From the NCBI GenBank assembly GCA_002684695.1, contig NYVQ01000027.1:19108-26371 (forward strand): a stretch of DNA of 7,264 nt. The letters run 5' to 3'. The notes below the pieces were generated by a model. The model worked only from the letters and a program-made list of their open reading frames with translations, was not told where the DNA came from and did no database searches. Within the stretch, counting starts at the first letter, position 1; the number at the start of each line of letters is the position of its first letter. Position numbers and translations under genes: made by a program. Below, one piece after another: positions 1 to 5,699 of the stretch. This stretch comes from SAR116 cluster bacterium. GTDB lineage: Bacteria > Pseudomonadota > Alphaproteobacteria > Puniceispirillales > GCA-002684695.

Positions 1-809
1 CCTGCTAGAGTAAATGGTGTAACAATAACTGGTTGGCCTCTTCTTGCAAAACGCATTGCACCATCTAGCATTGGTTGATCGTGCTTCAAAGGAGATGAAG
101 AATTAATATTGGTATACAATCTTGGTCTTGAAAAAAACTCTTTTTCAGAAAGTCCTGAAGCTATTTTGGCCATTTCAAGTGCATCCTCAACTCTTTGACT
201 TCCTAATGAATAAGCATGGCAAACCTTATCAGTTAAAGTTAATTTTTCATAAAGACAGTCTAAGTGTCTAATTGATGCGTGAATATCTACAGGCTCAACT
301 GGATAACCTCCTGCTAAATGAATACAATTAAAATACTGAGTAAATTTCATTAAATCTTTGAAACTTTCAAAATCACCAACTCTTCTTCCTCTATCAAGAT
401 CCATTACATTTGGAGGAGATGAAACATTAACAAAAGCCATATTTCTGCCACCAATTTTTACTAATTTTTCTGGGTTTCTTGGTATAATTTCAAATTCAGT
501 AGGTGCTTTAGAGATCATTTCTCTAACCCAATGTCTATCCATTATAACATTGCCTGATTCTTGATCTACTTTACATCCAGCTTCATTTAAAATACTTTTT
601 GCCTCTTCATTGAGAAACTGAATACCTATCTCCTCAATAACTTGCATTGCAGAATTATCAATTGCTTGAATACCATCATGATTTAAAGGTTCTATAAAAT
701 TATCTGTATTATACGGAATAGACCAATCTAACTGATCAATAGATTTTTTTGTTTGCCTCGATGACTTTCTGGATCTTCCACCAGATCGTCTTGCTGATTT
801 AGCTTCCAT
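1..809 (-). CDS. MttB-family (trimethylamine methyltransferase-like) protein, 3' end outside window
   Basis: The first 269 codons of an open frame run off the left edge; the family is usually about 500 residues. The short basic N-terminus with RRSGGRSRKS (7-16) is typical of alphaproteobacterial MttB-like proteins. Further family-type blocks are IEEIGIQFLNEEA (58-70), GGRNMAF (120-126), the SSPPNVMDLDRGRR stretch (130-143), KDLMKFTQY (151-159) and the FARRGQPVIVTPFTLA segment (254-269). The family includes pyrrolysine-containing trimethylamine:corrinoid methyltransferases and pyrrolysine-lacking relatives acting on glycine betaine, proline betaine or carnitine. The diagnostic pyrrolysine/amber position (around residue 330) is not in the window, so substrate class cannot be settled. 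The ATG is backed by AAGGG 7 bases upstream. The gene starts 10 bp after the divergent lyase and is almost certainly co-transcribed with it. No corrinoid protein gene is visible. Confidence 0.92.
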   Translation of the reverse strand, partial: MEAKSARRSGGRSRKSSRQTKKSIDQLDWSIPYNTDNFIEPLNHDGIQAIDNSAMQVIEEIGIQFLNEEAKSILNEAGCKVDQESGNVIMDRHWVREMISKAPTEFEIIPRNPEKLVKIGGRNMAFVNVSSPPNVMDLDRGRRVGDFESFKDLMKFTQYFNCIHLAGGYPVEPVDIHASIRHLDCLYEKLTLTDKVCHAYSLGSQRVEDALEMAKIASGLSEKEFFSRPRLYTNINSSSPLKHDQPMLDGAMRFARRGQPVIVTPFTLA

Positions 810-816
810 TTCTATT

Positions 817-821
817 CCCTT
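817..821 (-). promoter_or_regulatory. Shine-Dalgarno site of the MttB-family gene
   Basis: AAGGG overlaps the stop codon of the divergent lyase and lies 7 bases before the ATG at 809. It supports this start and close translational linkage of the two genes. Confidence 0.7.
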
Positions 822-2346
822 AAAAAAATGAATATTTTTTTGCTATATTACTGTTTACAAATTCCTCAAGTATTAAAGAAGAAAAATTTATATCATTTTC
901 CATTGGACGATCGTCATTAACTTTGTCAATAGAATTTCTTATATTTTTCCAAATAGCTTTTGAAATTTGTGATATTTTTTTTGATTTTAATACATCCCCA
1001 TATCTCATATCTAAAGCTTGACAGGCTACAAGACATTCCATACCAGAAATAAGTTTAATTAATTGTGATTGCTTTATTAATTTCTTAGCAGATGATGGCG
1101 TCATTGCAGACATATCTTCTACAGAATCTGAAACTGGCGCAACATCAAAATTTATTGGCAAAGCCAAGTGTCTTATATCCGCTAAAATAGATGCAGCAGT
1201 TTTTTGTGTGGGGGTAAAACCAGTGGACTTGCCTCCTACTGGTGACAAATAGCTATTCAAACCAGAAATCTTACTTTCCATTAGTCTCTGCATTCTCTGC
1301 ACTGAGGCATTAGAAATCATGGCATTTGAAAGCGTAATACTTTCTATTGAATGAGATAATGCTGGGTTATGAAAATTTGGTGTTGAATGGAGTTTATCTT
1401 TACCCAAAACTATAGGGCTATCAGAAATGCTATTTAATTCATTTTCCCAATAAGAAATTGATTGTTTAATATTTGTAATTGCAAGTCCATGGCAAACTGA
1501 AATTGTTCTAAACGATAATGGGTCTTGAATTCGTCTTGGCGTAACTTTTAGTTTACTTAAAATATTATTAAACCACTTTGCACATTCTCTCTGATTAGGG
1601 GATAGTCTAAGACGGTTTATCTTAGGAGAAAATATATTAATATTAGCTTGAAATGCTTCAATTGATAAAAGAGAAGAAAACTGCAACATCATTAGAGAAA
1701 TCATGGACTGGTTTAAAGCTTGCGCAGACAAAGCCAAAGATAAACAGGAATGATTTATTAAAACCATTGCATCTTTTCCATCTAATTGTGGCGGCTCAAG
1801 TTCTAAGGTTTTTAAGAGAGTTTTTGAATTTTTAATTTTATTATTTTGCCAAACCTTACCTTGTCCGATTAATGATAAACCAAAAGTTGCATTTTGAGTT
1901 AAATCCCCTGATCCAATAGACCCGTACTCTGGAATTGCTGGATCAATCTTCTCTTCAAGACATCTAAATAAGTATTTAAATAAAGCAGGTGAAATTCCTG
2001 TTTTGCCTCTAGAAATTTGAATGCATCTAGCAAAAAGTGTTATTAAACCGATATTCTGGTAAAGATAATTTCCGGTGCTTACAGCCCTGCCTTTTATTAC
2101 GTAATCTTGAAAGTTCGCTACTTCGTTATTTTGTAATTTATAATTTAAGTTTCCTCCAAGGCCTGTGTTAAGACCATAAACAGGGTTTAAGGAGTTTGAA
2201 TTATTTTTAATAATTTCAAATTCATTATTAATATTTTTTAGAACATCTTCACTGACAGAAAAACTAAGTTTATTATTTGTAATTAAATTTAATTTTATAA
2301 AAAAATCATTTAAGCTTATTCTTTCATTACTAAATTTATATTTCAT
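820..2346 (-). CDS. Divergent histidine ammonia-lyase homologue lacking an intact MIO triad
   Basis: This 508-residue protein belongs to the aromatic amino acid lyase superfamily and is full length. Recognisable blocks are VYGLNTGLGGN (Tyr57), IPEYGSIGSGDL (138-149), VLINHS (Asn198), IQDPLSFR (Gln274, Arg280), PNFHNP (Phe325) and VEDMSAM (Glu410). The MIO-forming Ala-Ser-Gly has lost one residue: GSIG-SGDL, where the operon's HutH has GSVGASGDL. HutH His82 corresponds to Arg87, Tyr279 to Leu277, Gly195 to His199 and Val386 to Lys382. It is therefore unlikely to be an ordinary histidase. The closest known precedent is ergothionase, a HAL-fold enzyme that eliminates trimethylamine from ergothioneine, and a betaine lyase fits the adjacent MttB-family gene. 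The start is ATG in a TGATG overlap with the upstream stop, with AAGG 8 bases before it; an in-frame TTG one codon upstream is less likely. The gene is visibly richer in Asn, Lys and Ile than hutH. Substrate unproven. Confidence 0.9.
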   Translation of the reverse strand: MKYKFSNERISLNDFFIKLNLITNNKLSFSVSEDVLKNINNEFEIIKNNSNSLNPVYGLNTGLGGNLNYKLQNNEVANFQDYVIKGRAVSTGNYLYQNIGLITLFARCIQISRGKTGISPALFKYLFRCLEEKIDPAIPEYGSIGSGDLTQNATFGLSLIGQGKVWQNNKIKNSKTLLKTLELEPPQLDGKDAMVLINHSCLSLALSAQALNQSMISLMMLQFSSLLSIEAFQANINIFSPKINRLRLSPNQRECAKWFNNILSKLKVTPRRIQDPLSFRTISVCHGLAITNIKQSISYWENELNSISDSPIVLGKDKLHSTPNFHNPALSHSIESITLSNAMISNASVQRMQRLMESKISGLNSYLSPVGGKSTGFTPTQKTAASILADIRHLALPINFDVAPVSDSVEDMSAMTPSSAKKLIKQSQLIKLISGMECLVACQALDMRYGDVLKSKKISQISKAIWKNIRNSIDKVNDDRPMENDINFSSLILEEFVNSNIAKKYSFF

Positions 2347-3350
2347 CAAGCAAACCTTAGTTTCTGCCCAACTCCAATTTCTTTTGCTTTAGATAGTATT
2401 TTATATCCTAAAGCAATATCTGATAGGGATAACCCTCTATGCCAAAATAAAATTGTTTCATCGCTGTTGGCACGTCCCTTTTTTTCTCCACAAACAATCT
2501 GACCTAGTTCTGCATGAAGTGTTTCATGAGTTATTATGCCTTTATCAATATGTTCACGCAAAGCTCCAAAAATACCCTTAGCCTGCCCCCAATCATCCAT
2601 AATAAATTTATCTATAATATTTGGTAATGATAATTCTAGTGCTGACATTGTGCCATATGGAATAAGCAACGCACCTTTTTTAATCCATTTCGTTTTAAGC
2701 AAAGGTTCTGGTTTGGAAAGCCTGGATGCTTCCACTATAATATCTGCTCCTGAAATACAACTTTCCCAATCTTCTGAAACAGTAATATTTCTATTCAAGT
2801 CATCCCTTAGCTTCTTGGCAAAGTTATCTCTACTTTCCTTTCTTTTTGAGTGAATTCTAACTTCTTCAAAGTCGAATAAATGACATAAAAGTCTTATATT
2901 CCAGTATGCTGTACCTCTGGCACCAATATGAGCTAAAATTTTTGGATTTTTAATTGATAAATATTTAGCCCCAATAGCCGTAACTGCTCCTGTCCTCATA
3001 TCAGTAATACCAGTTGCATCCACAATAGCTTTTGGCGCTCCATTTCTAGGGTTAAATAAAGTTAAAACGCCGTATTCTGAAGGTCTATTTTCTAAATAAT
3101 TATTTACAAAATCTCCAACAACTTTAGTTCCTGCACTATCAATTTTACCACCAATCCAGCCTCTTAAAACATTAAAATGTCCTTCCACACCTGCTCTTGG
3201 TCTTATATGAGTTCTAGGTTCAATTTCAGTTTCACCTTTGCCTTGCATAGCAAGACTTCCTTCAATAGCAGTTAAAATTTCATTGTTAGTAAGTGCTAAC
3301 TTTTCAACGTCAAATTTATTCAAATAGTCTATATAGACTTCAGGTATCAT
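2346..3350 (-). CDS. Ornithine cyclodeaminase/mu-crystallin family oxidoreductase
   Basis: This 334-residue protein has the usual length and architecture of the ornithine cyclodeaminase/mu-crystallin family (COG2423), which also includes alanine dehydrogenases, ketimine reductases and pyrroline-2-carboxylate reductases. Visible features are a substrate-domain Lys in GTKVVG (Lys76), the ITDMRTGAVTAIGAKYL block (115-131) with Arg119 as the likely carboxylate contact, a Rossmann glycine motif at 143-148 (GARGTA), and the C-terminal ELGQIVCGEKKGR and FWHRGLSLSDIALG blocks. Ser168-Lys169-Arg170 follows the second Rossmann strand, which suggests NADP(H) preference (inference). There is no Asp between residues 203 and 247, so the catalytic Asp of true ornithine cyclodeaminase (Asp228 in P. 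putida) appears to be absent. Ornithine cyclodeamination is therefore unlikely, and imine reduction or amino acid dehydrogenation is more plausible. It overlaps the upstream gene by 4 bp and the downstream lyase by 1 bp. Confidence 0.88.
   Translation of the reverse strand: MIPEVYIDYLNKFDVEKLALTNNEILTAIEGSLAMQGKGETEIEPRTHIRPRAGVEGHFNVLRGWIGGKIDSAGTKVVGDFVNNYLENRPSEYGVLTLFNPRNGAPKAIVDATGITDMRTGAVTAIGAKYLSIKNPKILAHIGARGTAYWNIRLLCHLFDFEEVRIHSKRKESRDNFAKKLRDDLNRNITVSEDWESCISGADIIVEASRLSKPEPLLKTKWIKKGALLIPYGTMSALELSLPNIIDKFIMDDWGQAKGIFGALREHIDKGIITHETLHAELGQIVCGEKKGRANSDETILFWHRGLSLSDIALGYKILSKAKEIGVGQKLRFA
2355..2358 (-). promoter_or_regulatory. Shine-Dalgarno site that decides the start of the divergent lyase
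   Basis: AAGG lies 8 bases before the ATG at 2346 and 5 bases before an in-frame TTG at 2349. The spacing and the codon both favour the ATG, giving a 508-residue product and a TGATG stop/start junction with the upstream gene. Confidence 0.6.
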
Positions 3351-4003
3351 GAAGATTTCCCTTCAAGTCCGTCAGATGCTTTTCCTGAAGCTCCAGGAAT
3401 ACGCATTTCAAATACATCTGTTACAGAAGTATAGTCATAATAACCTAGTCTGGCTAAAGGTCTAATTTTAGAAATATCCATTTTGCCAGTCTTGTCTATG
3501 AAATCATCGTTAACATGTATCCTTATAACTTCTCCATAGACAACATCCACATAACCATGATTAGAATTTCCTGCTAAACGATGCGTTGAAAGATATTTAC
3601 ATTCAAAATGAGCTGGAGATTCTTTTACCCTTGGCACTTTAGTATCAATACAATCTTGCTTTGACACGCCGGCATGTAAGAACTCATCTTCGGATGAATC
3701 TAATTCCATAGCTGATATATTAACTGCTTCACGAAGGTCATAAGTAGCCATGTTCCAGACAAACCATCCAGTTTTCTCAGCATTGATTACTGTATCTTTT
3801 CGTTTACCAGATGATAGTTGATTTGCAGCAAACATTACTAATGGAGGATCAAAGGTTAAGTTTTGCCACTGACTATAAGGTGCTAGATTTGCTATTCCAT
3901 CTTCAGATAAAGTTGAGAGCCATCCAATAGGTCTTGGCACAGTGCAAGATTTAAAGGGTGAAAATGGTAACGGACATTTCTCATTGATAGGCGAATAATG
4001 CAT
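3347..4003 (-). CDS. Flavin reductase-like FMN-binding split-barrel protein
   Basis: This 218-residue protein belongs to the flavin reductase-like/DIM6-NTAB family (COG1853 type), FMN-binding split-barrel proteins that act as NAD(P)H:flavin reductases, as reductase partners of two-component monooxygenases, or as stand-alone flavoproteins. Family marks are PRPIGWLST (23-31), NLAPYSQWQN (39-48), DPPLVMF (52-58), the KRKDT segment (67-71) that in relatives contacts the flavin phosphate, and RPLARLGYYDYT (181-192) near the C-terminus. No signal peptide or membrane segment is seen, so it should be cytoplasmic. No monooxygenase partner lies in the window. It sits between hutU and the cyclodeaminase-like gene. 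Its stop overlaps the next start as ATGA, so the two are probably translated together and may share a pathway. The substrate is unknown; the family call is firm and the reaction is not. Confidence 0.9.
   Translation of the reverse strand: MHYSPINEKCPLPFSPFKSCTVPRPIGWLSTLSEDGIANLAPYSQWQNLTFDPPLVMFAANQLSSGKRKDTVINAEKTGWFVWNMATYDLREAVNISAMELDSSEDEFLHAGVSKQDCIDTKVPRVKESPAHFECKYLSTHRLAGNSNHGYVDVVYGEVIRIHVNDDFIDKTGKMDISKIRPLARLGYYDYTSVTDVFEMRIPGASGKASDGLEGKSS
3359..3363 (-). promoter_or_regulatory. Shine-Dalgarno site of the cyclodeaminase-like gene
   Basis: AAGGG lies inside the end of the flavin reductase-like gene, 8 bases before the ATG at 3350. Together with the ATGA stop/start overlap it supports the chosen start and translational coupling. 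Confidence 0.6.
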
Positions 4004-4011
4004 TTGTATTA

Positions 4012-4016
4012 TCCTT
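4012..4016 (-). promoter_or_regulatory. Shine-Dalgarno site of the flavin reductase-like gene
   Basis: AAGGA begins at the last base of the hutU TAA stop and lies 8 bases before the ATG at 4003. Overlap of the site with the upstream stop suggests that ribosomes finishing hutU can re-initiate here. Confidence 0.7.
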
Positions 4017-5683
4017 TATTTAATACTAGGCAAATTAAGTTTATGAGTTTTTGCACTTTCAATAGCTATCTCATATCCTGCATCAGCATGCCTCATTACA
4101 CCTGTAGCTGGGTCATTCCAAAGAACTCTTTTTATCCTCTTTGAAGCCTTTTCAGTTCCATCGCAACAAATAACCATACCTGAGTGTTGGCTGAAACCCA
4201 TTCCTACTCCTCCTCCATGATGAAGAGAAACCCATGTTGCACCGCTCGCTGTATTTAATAAGGCATTAAGAAGAGGCCAGTCACTGACTGCATCTGACCC
4301 GTCTTTCATTGACTCAGTTTCTCTGTTTGGACTGGCAACTGATCCACTATCTAAATGATCTCTTCCAATAACAATAGGAGCTGAAAGCTCTCCTTTTCTA
4401 ACCATTTCATTGAATGCTAATCCTAATTTATCTCTCTGCCCCAGACCGACCCAGCAGATTCTTGCTGGAAGACCTTGAAAATTTATCCTTTCTCTGGCCA
4501 TGTCCAACCATTTATGAAGATGCTTATCTTCAGGTATTAGTTCCTTAACTTTCTCATCTGTTTTATAGATGTCTTCTGGGTCCCCAGAAAGAGCACACCA
4601 TCTAAATGGACCAACCCCCCTACAAAATAAAGGCCTTATGTAAGCAGGAACAAAACCCGGGAAAGAAAAAGCTGTTTCCAGTCCCTCATCAAGGGCGACT
4701 TGCCTAATATTATTTCCATAATCTAAAGTGGGTACGCCCATATTCCAGAAATCAACCATCGCCGAGACATGTTTTTTCATTGATTTTCTTGCTTCAGCCT
4801 CAACTAATTTTGGATTAGTTTCTCGTTTCTCTTTCCATTCACCTATTGTCCAGTTTTCTGGTAAATAGCCATTTATAGGGTCATGTGCGCTTGTTTGATC
4901 AGTAACAATATCAGGTTTAACACCCATCTCTACAATTTTTGGGAAAATAGTAGCTGCATTTCCGATTAGACCTACTGATTTTGACAACCCTGAAGAAGTC
5001 CATTTGTCAATCATTGATAAAGCTTCTTCAAGAGTGTCAGCTTTTTCATCTAAATACCCAGTTCTTAAACGAAAATCTATGCTTTCAGGATTGCACTCTA
5101 CAGCTAAACAGCATGCTCCTGCCATAACAGCTGCAAGTGGCTGGGCTCCACCCATGCCTCCTAATCCTCCTGTCAAAATCCATTTGCCTGTCAAATTTCC
5201 GTTATAGTGCTGTCTTCCTGCTTCCACAAATGTTTCATAAGTTCCTTGGACTATTCCTTGGGTCCCAATATAGATCCATGAGCCTGCTGTCATTTGACCG
5301 TACATTGCTAATCCTTTTTTATCTAATTCATTAAAGTGATCCCAGTTTGCCCAATTAGGAACTAAATTTGAATTAGCAATCAAAACGCGTGGGGCATCTT
5401 CATGTGTTTTGAAAACTCCCACGGGCTTACCTGATTGAACCAATAAAGTCTCATCTTCATTTAATGTCTTTAAACTAGAAACTATTCTATCAAAATCTTT
5501 CCAGCTCCTCGCTGCACGGCCTATACCACCATAGACAACTAATTCATTTGGGTTTTCTGCAACATCTGGATGAAGGTTATTCATAAGCATCCTCATTGGA
5601 GCTTCAGTTAGCCAAGATTTTGTTGAGATTTCGGGGCCTGTAGGTGGTTTAATTACACGTGAGTTTTTGATTAATTCTGACAT
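4016..5683 (-). CDS. hutU: Urocanate hydratase (urocanase)
   Basis: This enzyme hydrates urocanate to 4-imidazolone-5-propionate, the second Hut step, using tightly bound NAD+ as an electrophile. It has 555 residues, against about 557 in P. putida. Visible family features are the N-terminal YGGIGRAARSW (51-61), the glycine-rich NAD+ segment GGLGGMGGAQ (172-181), FCRGVGPFRW (353-362), Cys410 in LPARICW, which coincides with the essential Cys410 of P. putida urocanase, IGRDHLDSGSVASPNRE (439-455), DGSDAVSDWPLLNALLNTAS (461-480) and HHGGGVGMGFSQHSG (488-502). It has the features of a true urocanase rather than an obvious thiourocanate-specific relative, although I cannot run the alignment that would separate the two. 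The start is supported by AAGGAG 4 bases upstream. The gene lies 16 bp after hutH and 12 bp before the flavin reductase-like gene. Confidence 0.98.
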   Translation of the reverse strand: MSELIKNSRVIKPPTGPEISTKSWLTEAPMRMLMNNLHPDVAENPNELVVYGGIGRAARSWKDFDRIVSSLKTLNEDETLLVQSGKPVGVFKTHEDAPRVLIANSNLVPNWANWDHFNELDKKGLAMYGQMTAGSWIYIGTQGIVQGTYETFVEAGRQHYNGNLTGKWILTGGLGGMGGAQPLAAVMAGACCLAVECNPESIDFRLRTGYLDEKADTLEEALSMIDKWTSSGLSKSVGLIGNAATIFPKIVEMGVKPDIVTDQTSAHDPINGYLPENWTIGEWKEKRETNPKLVEAEARKSMKKHVSAMVDFWNMGVPTLDYGNNIRQVALDEGLETAFSFPGFVPAYIRPLFCRGVGPFRWCALSGDPEDIYKTDEKVKELIPEDKHLHKWLDMARERINFQGLPARICWVGLGQRDKLGLAFNEMVRKGELSAPIVIGRDHLDSGSVASPNRETESMKDGSDAVSDWPLLNALLNTASGATWVSLHHGGGVGMGFSQHSGMVICCDGTEKASKRIKRVLWNDPATGVMRHADAGYEIAIESAKTHKLNLPSIK

Positions 5684-5687
5684 TTTT

Positions 5688-5693
5688 CTCCTT
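5688..5693 (-). promoter_or_regulatory. Shine-Dalgarno site of hutU
   Basis: AAGGAG lies within the 16-bp hutH-hutU gap, 4 bases before the ATG. The gap has no room for a separate promoter or terminator, which supports co-transcription with hutH. Confidence 0.8.
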
Positions 5694-5699
5694 ATATAA

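Noticed and set aside
358..564. 68-codon plus-strand open frame
   Set aside because: It lies antisense within the MttB-family coding region, has no recognisable domain, and is explained as a shadow of the real frame.
1653..1835. 60-codon plus-strand open frame
   Set aside because: It is antisense to the divergent lyase, with low-complexity composition and no family resemblance.
1900..1923. One-residue loss in the MIO loop as a sequencing error
   Set aside because: The loss is a whole codon and the frame is intact on both sides; a typical error would shift the frame. The other active-site changes also point to a real, diverged enzyme.
820..2346. Divergent lyase as a decaying hutH duplicate
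   Set aside because: The frame is open for 508 codons, length and block spacing are preserved, several active-site residues are kept, and it has its own Shine-Dalgarno site. Specialisation fits better than decay.
2536..2853. 105-codon plus-strand open frame
   Set aside because: It is antisense to the cyclodeaminase-like gene. Its Ser/Ile-rich composition is what the reverse complement of an AT-rich gene gives, and no domain is recognisable.
2346..3350. Naming this gene ocd or ala
   Set aside because: The family is broad, the ornithine cyclodeaminase Asp is not seen, and the sequence alone does not choose among family reactions.
5004..5334. Two overlapping plus-strand open frames of 67 and 65 codons
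   Set aside because: Both lie opposite strongly conserved hutU sequence around the NAD+ motif, so they are shadow frames.
5684..5699. Terminator or promoter between hutH and hutU
   Set aside because: The 16-bp gap is filled by the hutU Shine-Dalgarno site and shows no inverted repeat.
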